Program-made: the position numbers and the translations under genes
Notes under the pieces: model-generated
What the model was told of the DNA's origin: nothing
The model's database searches: none
The model's input: the letters and a program-made list of their open reading frames with translations, nothing else
Shown: piece after piece, positions 6,650 to 14,334 of the stretch
Layout of the letters: every line of letters begins with the position of its first letter
How positions within the stretch are numbered: the first letter of the stretch is position 1
Assembly (NCBI GenBank): GCA_045611635.1
Contig: JAZKXL010000100.1
Coordinates: 1-25,905, forward strand
Direction: 5' to 3'
Length of the DNA stretch: 25,905 nt
Source of the DNA: Fimenecus sp045611635
GTDB taxonomy: Bacteria > Bacillota > Clostridia > Oscillospirales > Acutalibacteraceae

Positions 6650-8008
6650 ATGAAAATTATAGTTGTAGGTGACGGTAAGGTTGGTGCTACACTTGTTGAG
6701 CATCTTTCAAAAGAAGGTCACGATATAGTAGTTATTGATAAAAATCAAAAAGTCATTGAACAGCTTGTAAATTCATATGACATTATGGGAGTTTGCGGTA
6801 ACGGTGCAAGCTATGAAGTGCAAATTGAAGCAGGCGTTAGTGATGCTCAGCTTTTTGTTGCAGTAACATCATCTGATGAGCTTAATATTCTTTGTTGTCT
6901 TATGGCAAAAAAAGCGGGAGCAGCATACACTATTGCAAGAGTGCGTACTCCTGATTACTTAAAGCAAGTACCATTTTTCAAAGATGAGTTAGGGCTTAGT
7001 ATGATTGTTAACCCTGAACTTGATGCTGCAAATGAAATAGCAAAAGTCCTTCGTTTTCCTAATGCTACAAATATTGAAACATTTTATCGAGGACTTGTTG
7101 ACCTTGCCGAGATAAAAATTACTGAAGAAAATCCTTTGTGTGATATGCAGCTTACTGATATTTTCAGTAAATTCAACGTTAAAATCCTTGTTTGTGCAGT
7201 TCAATGCAAAAACGAGGTTGTAATTCCAAAAGGTGATTTCACCATTAAAGCGGGCGATAGAATTCACATTACAGCTCCTCGTGGTGTACTTGTAAGCTTT
7301 ATGAAGAAATTGAGGATTTACAAGCATCGCACAAGAGATATTATGATTATTGGTGGCGGCAAAATGGGTTACTATCTTGCACGTCAGCTTTGTGAAACAG
7401 GCGGATACAATGTGAAAATCATTGAGAACGATGCCGAGCGTTGCGAACATCTTTGCGACATATTGTCAGATGCAAATATTGTTCATGGTGACGGTACTGA
7501 CCGTGAAGTTTTGTTAGAGCAAGGATTAGAAAATCAAGATGCTTTTGTTGCCCTTACTACAATAGATGAAGAAAATATTATTTCAGCTATGTATGCGAAC
7601 TCTCTTGGAATCAGTAAAACCGTTGCTAAGGTGAATCGCGTATCTTATGATGTGCTTGAAAGTATTGGTATGGATAGTGCTTTCTCATCAAAAGCGATTG
7701 CTGCAAATAGAATTATCGGTTTTGTTCGTGCCTTAGAAAATTCAGGTGAAGAATCAAGCGTGCAAACTCTTTATAAGCTTGTTGGTGGTCAGGTTGAAGC
7801 ACTTGAGTTTAATATAAATACCGACTTCACCAAAATCGGTATTCCACTTAAAGATATTAAACTTAAAGACGAAAGTTTGATTGCTTGCATTATAAGAAAT
7901 CATAAAGTTATATTCCCAGGTGGTAACGATTGCATTGAAAAAGGCGATAGTCTTGTAGTTGTTACAAAGAGAGACCACATCAGCAGTATTAACGAAATTT
8001 TTGAATAA
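6650..8008 (+). CDS. trkA: Trk system potassium uptake regulatory protein TrkA
   Basis: A 452-residue cytoplasmic ring protein that gates the TrkH potassium channel. It has the full-length duplicated layout: RCK_N with GDGKVG at 7-12 and an acidic D30 after the second strand (nucleotide ribose binding); RCK_C at about 145-225; a second RCK_N with GGGKMG at 235-240; and a second RCK_C at about 370-452. NAD(H)/ATP-type nucleotide binding is expected from the family. The start is ATG 6650, preceded by AAGGGG at 7-nt spacing; a longer in-frame start at 6629 overlaps the -10 box. trkH begins 9 nt after its stop, so the channel and its regulator are made together. Confidence 0.95.
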   Translation: MKIIVVGDGKVGATLVEHLSKEGHDIVVIDKNQKVIEQLVNSYDIMGVCGNGASYEVQIEAGVSDAQLFVAVTSSDELNILCCLMAKKAGAAYTIARVRTPDYLKQVPFFKDELGLSMIVNPELDAANEIAKVLRFPNATNIETFYRGLVDLAEIKITEENPLCDMQLTDIFSKFNVKILVCAVQCKNEVVIPKGDFTIKAGDRIHITAPRGVLVSFMKKLRIYKHRTRDIMIIGGGKMGYYLARQLCETGGYNVKIIENDAERCEHLCDILSDANIVHGDGTDREVLLEQGLENQDAFVALTTIDEENIISAMYANSLGISKTVAKVNRVSYDVLESIGMDSAFSSKAIAANRIIGFVRALENSGEESSVQTLYKLVGGQVEALEFNINTDFTKIGIPLKDIKLKDESLIACIIRNHKVIFPGGNDCIEKGDSLVVVTKRDHISSINEIFE

Positions 8009-8017
8009 GGTATTTGT

Positions 8018-9463
8018 ATGAATTATAAAATGGTGTTGAAAACTATAGGTCGGCTTTTACAGTCTGAAGCGTTGCTTATGCTTTTACCTATGGCGGTTTC
8101 AATTTATTTCAAAGAAAATCTTATATATGTTTACGCAGTTGTAATTGCAATACTTTTAGGTGTTGGTACACTTATGACCTTACCAAAGCCAAAAACACGC
8201 AAGATTTATGCGCGTGAGGGATTTGCAATAGTATCACTTTCGTGGGTTTTGCTTTCGTTTTTTGGTGCATTACCATTTGTGATTTCAGGTGCAATACCAT
8301 CGTTTATTGATGCGATGTTTGAAGTAGTTTCAGGTTTTACAACAACAGGCGCTACTATTCTTCCCGATGTTGAAAGTATGTCAAAAAGTCTTCTTTTTTG
8401 GCGTGCCTTTACTCACTGGCTTGGTGGTATGGGAATCATTGTTTTCGTTCTTGCATTCCTACCACAAAAAGATATGCAGTCAATGCATATAATGCGTGCA
8501 GAAGTGCCCGGGCCAAGTGTTGGTAAACTCGTTTCAAAAACAACTGTTACGGCACGTATTCTTTATATTTTGTATGGTGCGTTGACAGTTGCTGAAATTA
8601 TTGCTTTACTTTGTTGCGATATGCCGCTTTTTGATAGTGTGACAACAGCGTTTGCTACTGCAGGTACGGGCGGATTTTCAGTCAAAAATGCAAGTATTGC
8701 CGCATATAATAGTTTATCAATTGAAATAGTTGTTGCTTTGTTTATGCTTCTATTTGGTGTAAACTTTAATCTTTATTATCTTATGATTATGCGACAATTT
8801 AAACGTGCAATTAAGAGCGAAGAATTATGGACTTATGTTGGTGTTGTCGCAGTTTCCATAGGCATTATTGCAATAAACATTATGCCTTTGGTAAACTCAT
8901 TTGGCAATGCTTTGAGACAGGCAGGTTTTCAGGTTGCATCAATTATTACTACAACGGGCTTTGGAACGGCTGATTTCGGTACGTGGCCAACTCTTTCGCA
9001 ATTTATGGTAGTACTACTGATGTTTTGTGGTGCTTGTACAGGTTCAACTGGTGGCGGACTTAAAGTGGGTAGAATTATGATACTTGTAAAATCTGTTGTT
9101 CGTGAACTTCGTCGTGCAATTAACCCAAGAAGTGTAAAATGTATTAAACTTGATGGTGCAGTAGTCGATAAAGAAATTATTTCAACAACAAGTATTTATT
9201 TTGCAGTTTATATGATGCTTATTGCTGTTTCAACATTCCTTATTGCTTTTGATAATATTGATTTGCTTGGTGCGACCACATCAGTAATCAGTTGTATCAA
9301 TAATATAGGACCTGGACTTTCAAGTACAGCTATGATTAGTCATTTTGCAGACTTTTCGGATTTCTCAAAAGTTATTTTTACCGCAGATATGCTTATAGGC
9401 CGTCTTGAAATATTCCCAATGATTATTCTATTTTTACCATCAACATGGAAGAAGAGTGTGTAA
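8018..9463 (+). CDS. trkH: Potassium uptake channel subunit TrkH
   Basis: A 481-residue membrane protein forming the ion-conducting part of the Trk system. The four selectivity-filter loops are recognisable: FTTTGATIL (about residue 107), FATAGTGGFS (about 212), ITTTGFGTADF (about 310) and CINNIGPGLSS (about 430). Their central glycines are intact. The family signature GACTGSTGGGLKVGR, near residue 345, is also present. The length fits TrkH/KtrB proteins. It follows trkA by 9 nt with AAGG overlapping the trkA stop, and its TAA overlaps the alr ATG by one base. It imports K+ driven by the membrane potential or ion gradients, under TrkA control. Confidence 0.95.
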   Translation: MNYKMVLKTIGRLLQSEALLMLLPMAVSIYFKENLIYVYAVVIAILLGVGTLMTLPKPKTRKIYAREGFAIVSLSWVLLSFFGALPFVISGAIPSFIDAMFEVVSGFTTTGATILPDVESMSKSLLFWRAFTHWLGGMGIIVFVLAFLPQKDMQSMHIMRAEVPGPSVGKLVSKTTVTARILYILYGALTVAEIIALLCCDMPLFDSVTTAFATAGTGGFSVKNASIAAYNSLSIEIVVALFMLLFGVNFNLYYLMIMRQFKRAIKSEELWTYVGVVAVSIGIIAINIMPLVNSFGNALRQAGFQVASIITTTGFGTADFGTWPTLSQFMVVLLMFCGACTGSTGGGLKVGRIMILVKSVVRELRRAINPRSVKCIKLDGAVVDKEIISTTSIYFAVYMMLIAVSTFLIAFDNIDLLGATTSVISCINNIGPGLSSTAMISHFADFSDFSKVIFTADMLIGRLEIFPMIILFLPSTWKKSV

Positions 9464-10602
9464 TGTTACCAAAAAGAGTTTATACAAAAATAAATCTTGA
9501 TAACATAAAAAAGAATATGGAAAATGTCCGTGAAAAATTTGGTGATGATATGCTCATTATGGGTATTGTTAAAGCCAATGGTTACGGTCATGGTGCTGTT
9601 GAAGTTGCAAAAGCACTTGTAGAATATGGTGCAGGAATGCTTGGCGTTGCCGCTATTGATGAAGCAGTTGAACTTCGTGAAAATGGAGTTACAGCACCTA
9701 TTCTCATTTTAGGTCAAATTTTTCGTCAAGATTATCAAACCGCAATAGAGAATGACATAATTTGTACAGTTGTTGATATTGTAACCGCACAAGGCATTTC
9801 TAAAAAGGCAACTGAAATGGGTAAGGTTGCAAAGGTTCATATTAAGATTGATACAGGTATGGGTAGAATTGGTTTCCAACCTGACCAAGACGGTGAAAAT
9901 CAAATAAAATCTATTTTTGACCTTGAAAATATATATGTTGATGGTGCATTTACCCACTTCGCAAACGCTGATATCAGTGATAAAACTTCAGCAAATACAC
10001 AAAAAGAAAAATTCTTGGCATTTACTGATAAATTGATAGGTGAGGGGTATAAATTCCCAATCCGCCATATGTATAACAGTGCTTCCGCTATGGAGTTAGA
10101 CGGCTATGCAGGTGAAATGGTCCGTTGTGGAATTATGCTTTATGGACTTTACCCATCAAACGAAATGAAAAAAGATTACAAACTTTACCCCGCATTAGAG
10201 TTTAAGAGTAGCGTATCTTTTGTGAAATCCGTTAAAAAAGGTTTTGCAGTAAGTTATGGCTCAACTTATGTGGCTGAAAAAGATATGAAAATAGCCACTG
10301 TGCCAGCAGGGTATGGTGATGGATATCCAAGATATTTATCAAATGAGGGTGAAGTGTTAATTCACGGTACTCGTTGTAAAATTCTTGGCAGAGTGTGTAT
10401 GGACCAATTTATGGTTGATGTTTCGCACCTCGATAATGTGCAGATTGCTGACGAGGTTACACTTGTAGGCACAGACGGAAACGAAACTATAACAGTTGAA
10501 GATGTTTCAGATAAAGATTCACGTTTTAACTATGAATTCTGTTGCCTTATTACACCACGAGTACCAAGAATTTATATTAAAGATGGAAAAGTAATAGAAT
10601 AA
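9463..10602 (+). CDS. alr: Alanine racemase
   Basis: A 379-residue PLP enzyme converting L- to D-alanine for peptidoglycan. The PLP lysine is K37 in VKANGYGHG and the second catalytic base is Y265 in VSYGSTY, the same number as in the Geobacillus enzyme. RMGRIGF-like (TGMGRIGF), YNSASAM, PAGYGDGYPR and CMDQFMVDV are all present, so an active fold is expected. ATG 9463 overlaps the trkH stop as TAATG, and the purine-rich GGAAGAAGAG just upstream is a fitting ribosome site. An in-frame ATG at 9445 would put that site inside the gene and is less likely. It is therefore coupled to K+ uptake genes, an arrangement without an obvious metabolic link. A strong terminator follows. Confidence 0.95.
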   Translation: MLPKRVYTKINLDNIKKNMENVREKFGDDMLIMGIVKANGYGHGAVEVAKALVEYGAGMLGVAAIDEAVELRENGVTAPILILGQIFRQDYQTAIENDIICTVVDIVTAQGISKKATEMGKVAKVHIKIDTGMGRIGFQPDQDGENQIKSIFDLENIYVDGAFTHFANADISDKTSANTQKEKFLAFTDKLIGEGYKFPIRHMYNSASAMELDGYAGEMVRCGIMLYGLYPSNEMKKDYKLYPALEFKSSVSFVKSVKKGFAVSYGSTYVAEKDMKIATVPAGYGDGYPRYLSNEGEVLIHGTRCKILGRVCMDQFMVDVSHLDNVQIADEVTLVGTDGNETITVEDVSDKDSRFNYEFCCLITPRVPRIYIKDGKVIE

Positions 10603-10622
10603 TTCATAATTAGTAATTAAAA
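10602..10622 (+). repeat. 7-bp-period repeat tract (family ATTNNGA-like), three units
   Basis: Three heptads start at 10602, 10609 and 10616, each beginning ATT. The tract begins in the last base of the alr stop codon and runs into the terminator stem. It resembles the longer tract at 24485-24519. Short, so moderate support. Confidence 0.5.
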
Positions 10623-10655
10623 ACTGCGAGAAAGCTCTTTCTCGCAGTTTTTTGT
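10621..10655. terminator. Bidirectional intrinsic terminator between alr and ung
   Basis: Stem of about 13 bp (AAACTGCGAGAAA with the complementary arm ending at 10650), 4-nt loop GCTC, followed by T6 on the plus strand. A-rich sequence before the stem gives a T-run on the minus strand. It lies between the convergent stops at 10602 and 10660. Confidence 0.92.
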
Positions 10656-10659
10656 TTTG

Positions 10660-11328
10660 TTATTTAATTTGCCAATCAATTTCTGCCATACCTTTGGACT
10701 TCAAAAATTCATTTGCTTTTTTGAAATGTCCGTTGCCGAAAAATCCGTTATATGCTGAAAGTGGGCTTGGATGTGCCGATTCAAGCACTAAGTGGCTAGG
10801 ATTTGTAATAATCTTTTTCTTTGCTCTTGCATTAGCGCCCCAAAGTAAAAATACCATTGGTTCAGGTCTTTGGTTAAGAAGAGAAATAACATTGTCAGTA
10901 AAGATTTCCCAACCCATTCCTTTGTGAGAATTTGGTTGACTTTCTCGCACAGTTAAAACAGTGTTCATCAAAAGTACGCCTTGCTGTGCCCAATATGTAA
11001 GTTCGCCATGGTCAGGAATTGGGTAGCCATATTCCGCATGAATTTCTTTATACATATTTTGAAGTGATGGTGGTGGGTTAACACCTTTTAACACTGAAAA
11101 GCATAATCCGTGTGCTTGATTTGGCTGGTGATATGGGTCTTGTCCTAAAATAACCACCTTAACATCCTTGTAATCAGTATATTTAAGAGCATTGAATATG
11201 TTATTCATATGCGGATATATAGTTTGTGTTTTGTATTCTTGTACCAAAAATTTTCTCAAATTAAGGTAATATGGCTTTTGGAATTCATCTTTTAAGAGAA
11301 TGTCCCAACTATTATTAAACTGTACCAT
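10660..11328 (-). CDS. ung: Uracil-DNA glycosylase, family 1
   Basis: A 222-residue cytoplasmic repair enzyme that removes uracil from DNA. The catalytic motif GQDPYH is at 62-67 (general base D64). The Leu-loop motif is HPSPLS at 186-191 (H186). PPPSLQNM at 85-92 and HGLCFSV also match family 1 UDGs. Its length is normal. Its ATG lies 14 nt inside the 3' end of murC in another frame, with GAGAG in the murC coding sequence as ribosome site, so translation is coupled to murC. The stop faces the alr terminator. Confidence 0.96.
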   Translation of the reverse strand: MVQFNNSWDILLKDEFQKPYYLNLRKFLVQEYKTQTIYPHMNNIFNALKYTDYKDVKVVILGQDPYHQPNQAHGLCFSVLKGVNPPPSLQNMYKEIHAEYGYPIPDHGELTYWAQQGVLLMNTVLTVRESQPNSHKGMGWEIFTDNVISLLNQRPEPMVFLLWGANARAKKKIITNPSHLVLESAHPSPLSAYNGFFGNGHFKKANEFLKSKGMAEIDWQIK

Positions 11329-12700
11329 TTTTTAATCTCTCAATCATCATAAATGCGGATTTATAAATGTCACCACAACCCATAGTAAGAACTAAATCAC
11401 CTGCTTTTGCATTTTTTACAACATAGTCGGCAACTTCTTCTTGAGTGTTAAACCATACTGAATTTGGAATTTTTTCACTGAGCTGTGATGTGTAAATGTC
11501 ATAAGTATTCACTTCGCGAGAGCCCATAATTTCAGTCATAACACATCTATCAGGGATTTTAAGCACATCAACAAATTCATCAAAATGCATTGCTGTTCGT
11601 GAATATGTGAATGGTTGAAAAACTGCCCAAACTGTGTTGTAGCCCATTTTCATTGCTGCTTCAAGTGTAACCTTTAATTCAGCAGGGTGGTGAGCATAGT
11701 CGTCAACAAAATCAATACCGTTGTATGTGCCAAGGTCTTCAAAACGACGACCTGCACCCTTGAATTCTTGTAATCCTTTAATGCAATCCTTGAATTTGGC
11801 ACCTGAATAAATTGCAGATGCAATAGCTGCAATTGCATTAAGAACATTGTGAATACCAGGAATTGAAAGTTCAACATTACCAAGCTTTTCGCCTTTATAC
11901 ATCACATCAAATTTTGTGAATGCACCTTTGTATTCTTCAACATTTTCAGCATAGTAATCATTAGTATCTTTAAATCCGAATGAAATCATTTCTTTGCCCT
12001 TAATGTCTTTTATGGCCTTAAGGGTATTTTCATCATCACCGTTATATATAACCGCTTTTGTAGCGGAATCAGCAAACTTGGTGAAACTTAAAATAAGATT
12101 TTCCATTGTCTTGAAATATTCAAGATGGTCTTCGTCAATGTTAAGAATAACCGCAACATCAGGACTCATTTTAAGGAAAGTATCTTGATACTCACAAGAT
12201 TCCATAACAATAGTTTCAGTATTACCTACACGACCATAACTGTTTGTAAGAGGTAACTTACCGCCAATAACTGCGGATGGGTCAAGTCCTGCTTCAATCA
12301 TTGTTTGAACAGTAAGGGAAGTAACAGTTGTTTTACCGTGAGTGCCACAAATACCGATACAATTTGTAAATTGACGGGAAACCTCACCTAACAATTCGGC
12401 ACGCTGAAATGTTGGAATACCACTTTCTAAAGCCGCTTTAAGTTCAGGATTTTCCTTTGAAATAGCAGCTGAATACACAACCATTTCAGCACCTTCAATA
12501 TTTTCGGCACGCTGCCCCATCATAACTTTAATTCCCATTTTGCGAATACGGTCAACAATAGAACTTTCGTTATTGTCAGAGCCCTGTAAAGTGTAACCCT
12601 TACTATGAAGAATTTCTGCAAGAGGACACATACCGCTACCGCCAATGCCAATAAAGTGTATAACCTTTGCAGTTTCTAAAACCTTTGAAATTTCACTCAT
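11315..12700 (-). CDS. murC: UDP-N-acetylmuramate--L-alanine ligase
   Basis: A 461-residue Mur ligase adding the first amino acid (L-Ala) to UDP-MurNAc in the cytoplasm. The N-terminal Rossmann domain has GIGGSGM (18-24), the ATP P-loop is GTHGKTT (119-125), the central domain has NIDEDHLEYF, and the C-terminal domain has DDYAHHPAE. The HHPAE motif is MurC-typical, as against MurD/E/F. The start is ATG 12700 with GTGGTG upstream; an in-frame start four codons earlier overlaps that site. It heads a two-gene transcript with ung (14-bp overlap) and is divergent from the dpaAB sporulation genes. Confidence 0.95.
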   Translation of the reverse strand: MSEISKVLETAKVIHFIGIGGSGMCPLAEILHSKGYTLQGSDNNESSIVDRIRKMGIKVMMGQRAENIEGAEMVVYSAAISKENPELKAALESGIPTFQRAELLGEVSRQFTNCIGICGTHGKTTVTSLTVQTMIEAGLDPSAVIGGKLPLTNSYGRVGNTETIVMESCEYQDTFLKMSPDVAVILNIDEDHLEYFKTMENLILSFTKFADSATKAVIYNGDDENTLKAIKDIKGKEMISFGFKDTNDYYAENVEEYKGAFTKFDVMYKGEKLGNVELSIPGIHNVLNAIAAIASAIYSGAKFKDCIKGLQEFKGAGRRFEDLGTYNGIDFVDDYAHHPAELKVTLEAAMKMGYNTVWAVFQPFTYSRTAMHFDEFVDVLKIPDRCVMTEIMGSREVNTYDIYTSQLSEKIPNSVWFNTQEEVADYVVKNAKAGDLVLTMGCGDIYKSAFMMIERLKNGTV

Positions 12701-12717
12701 TTTAATCACCACTCACT

Positions 12718-12746
12718 ATTATATTACATCTTTACAAAAAATTAAA
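12718..12746 (-). promoter_or_regulatory. Candidate sigma-A promoter for murC-ung
   Basis: A perfect TATAAT on the minus strand at 12718-12723, 17 nt after a weak -35 (TTTAAT, 12741-12746). The leader to the murC ATG is only about 10 nt. Confidence 0.55.
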
Positions 12747-12755
12747 CACCTAATC

Positions 12756-12782
12756 ACCAAAAAAATGAAAAAACATAACATA
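12756..12782 (+). promoter_or_regulatory. Sigma-K-like sporulation promoter for dpaAB
   Basis: AC (12756-12757), 16-nt A-rich spacer, CATAACATA (12774-12782). This fits the mother-cell sigma-K pattern AC-N16/17-CATANNNTA, and spoVFAB in Bacillus is known to be sigma-K controlled. No good sigma-A -10/-35 pair was found in this gap on the plus strand. Partial resemblance to the sigma-E -10 box (CATACAAT type) means sigma-E use cannot be ruled out. A perfect AGGAGG ribosome site (12793-12798) stands 7 nt before the dpaA ATG. Confidence 0.6.
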
Positions 12783-12805
12783 GTAATAGGCGAGGAGGAG
12801 TATTT

Positions 12806-13651
12806 ATGAGAAATATTGTAATTGTTGGTGGAGATAAAAGGCAAAAATACCTCAAAGAATATCTTGTAAGCAAAGGGTATGATGTATCGTCTTACGGGCT
12901 TTTTGATTGGGATGATGATACCGACAAATTAAAGAGTTTAATAGATGAAAAATCAGTAATAATTCTACCGTTGCCAGCAACAAGAAACGACAAAACTATT
13001 TTTATGCCATTTTCTAAAAAAGAAATTTCCATTGACCGACTACTGTCATTTCTCGGTAAAAAAAATCTTGTGTTTGGTGGAATTGTTAAAGGTGACTTGC
13101 TTTCGCGACTTCGTGAAATAGATGTGCCATTTATAGATTATTACGATGAACCATTTATTGAGAAAAATGCAGTTTTAACTGCTTTTGGTGCATTGAAAAT
13201 CTTGCTTGAGCATATTGATTTTGCACTACCTATGGGCAATTATGCGATTACGGGCTATGGTAGAGTTGCAAAAGAAACTGCATCACTTTTAACGTCACTT
13301 TCTTGTGATGTTACGGTGTTTGCCCGAAATCCGTCACAACGTGAAGACGCAACTATAAAAGGTTGCAAGGCGTACCCCATAACAAAGCTTCCTTCTCTTG
13401 CCAATGAATTTGATATTATTATAAACACCATTCCGTTTGAGATTTTTACGGAAGAAACAGTTAATAACATAAATAAAAATTGTAAAATTATTGAACTTGC
13501 GTCAGCACCTTATGGTATGGATTTTGAGCTTATGCGAAAAAATGATGTGGATGTAGTCAAAGCATTCGGATTACCAGGTAAATATACACCAAAAACCGCG
13601 GGGGAAATAATTGGCAAAAAGATAGAAACAAACTTGCAAAAGGGGGAATAA
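12806..13651 (+). CDS. dpaA: Dipicolinate synthase subunit A
   Basis: A 281-residue protein (SpoVFA). With DpaB it oxidises the lysine-pathway dihydrodipicolinate-type intermediate to dipicolinic acid in the mother cell, for Ca-DPA loading of the spore core. Visible parts: the N-terminal DpaA domain opening VIVGGDKRQKYLKEYL; a D-isomer-dehydrogenase-like NAD(P) domain with ITGYGRVAKE at 148-157; and ARNPSQRE after the second strand, placing basic residues for NADP phosphate. ELASAPYGMDF and AFGLPGKYTPKTAGE near the end are family-typical. It has a strong AGGAGG and a sigma-K-like promoter. dpaB starts one base after its stop. It marks the organism as spore-forming. Confidence 0.95.
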   Translation: MRNIVIVGGDKRQKYLKEYLVSKGYDVSSYGLFDWDDDTDKLKSLIDEKSVIILPLPATRNDKTIFMPFSKKEISIDRLLSFLGKKNLVFGGIVKGDLLSRLREIDVPFIDYYDEPFIEKNAVLTAFGALKILLEHIDFALPMGNYAITGYGRVAKETASLLTSLSCDVTVFARNPSQREDATIKGCKAYPITKLPSLANEFDIIINTIPFEIFTEETVNNINKNCKIIELASAPYGMDFELMRKNDVDVVKAFGLPGKYTPKTAGEIIGKKIETNLQKGE

Positions 13652-13652
13652 T

Positions 13653-14228
13653 ATGCAAAAAGAAACTGTGGGATTTGCCTTGTGCGGTTCCTTTTGCACC
13701 TTTAAAAAAGTAATCCCACAAATGAAAAAATTAGCCAATGAGGGTTATAGGGTGATTCCTATAATGTCCCATACTGCATATACAACGGATACGCGTTTTG
13801 GTAAGTCGCGTGATTTTAATGAAGAAATTGAACAAATTTGTAACGAAAAGATTATATATACAATTAGTGGTGCCGAGCCGATTGGACCAAAAGAATTGCT
13901 TGATGTTTTAGTGATTGCGCCTTGTACAGGTAACACTCTCGGCAAACTTGCCAATGGTATAAGTGATACCTCAGTAACTCTCGCTACAAAAGCACATCTT
14001 CGTAACCAACGCCCAGTAATTATTGCAGTTTCAACAAATGATGCTCTTGGCACAAGTGCCCGAAATATTGGAACACTTATGAATAGTAAAAACATTTACT
14101 TTGTACCAATGCGACAAGATGATTATATAAACAAACCGAACTCTATTGTAGCGGATTTTGATTATATTACTGACACTGTGAGAGAAGTTCTTGCAACAAA
14201 TCAGCAACCACAACCAATTTTATTGTAA
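13653..14228 (+). CDS. dpaB: Dipicolinate synthase subunit B
   Basis: A 191-residue flavoprotein-fold subunit (SpoVFB) of dipicolinate synthase. The flavodoxin-like start is GFALCGSFCTF (5-15), the nucleotide-binding-type segment is VIAPCTGNTLGKLANG, and the tail has FVPMRQDD and a terminal PILL. It requires DpaA for function. Its ribosome site AAGGGGG lies in the last codons of dpaA and only one base separates the two genes, so they are translationally coupled. Unlike the Bacillus operon, no asd or dapA/dapG follows: the transcript ends at the hairpin at 14269. A heptad repeat begins 2 nt after its stop codon. Confidence 0.95.
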   Translation: MQKETVGFALCGSFCTFKKVIPQMKKLANEGYRVIPIMSHTAYTTDTRFGKSRDFNEEIEQICNEKIIYTISGAEPIGPKELLDVLVIAPCTGNTLGKLANGISDTSVTLATKAHLRNQRPVIIAVSTNDALGTSARNIGTLMNSKNIYFVPMRQDDYINKPNSIVADFDYITDTVREVLATNQQPQPILL

Positions 14229-14230
14229 GT

Positions 14231-14265
14231 GCAAAATTGAAAATGGAAAGTGGAAAACTATAAAA
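14231..14265 (+). repeat. 7-bp-period degenerate repeat tract after dpaB, five units
   Basis: Five uninterrupted heptads start at 14231, 14238, 14245, 14252 and 14259; the first four fit NNAAA-N-N with G/T at position 1 (for example GCAAAAT, GGAAAGT). The tract lies between the dpaB stop and the terminator. It is mirrored by an inverted tract on the far side of that terminator. Confidence 0.72.
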
Positions 14266-14268
14266 AAT

Positions 14269-14300
14269 GGCGAGAAATAAATTCTCGCCGTTAGTTTTTT
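14269..14300. terminator. Bidirectional intrinsic terminator between dpaB and the M18 aminopeptidase
   Basis: Perfect 8-bp stem (14269-14276 with 14282-14289), 5-nt loop, T-rich sequence on both strands. An outer pairing of GAAAACTA (14253-14260) with TAGTTTTC (14306-14313), in the flanking heptad tracts, can extend it into a long imperfect hairpin. Confidence 0.9.
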
Positions 14301-14334
14301 ATTTTTAGTTTTCGTTTTACACTTTTTACTTTTG
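14300..14334 (-). repeat. 7-bp-period degenerate repeat tract at the aminopeptidase gene end, five units
   Basis: On the minus strand, heptads start at 14334, 14327, 14320, 14313 and 14306 (for example CAAAAGT, GTAAAAC, GAAAACT). The tract contains the aminopeptidase TAA stop (14326-14328). It is the inverted partner of 14231-14265. Confidence 0.7.

Noticed and set aside
6989..7450. 153-codon minus-strand reading frame inside trkA
   Set aside because: Shadow of a strongly recognised TrkA frame; no ribosome site and Asn/Phe/Cys-rich antisense composition.
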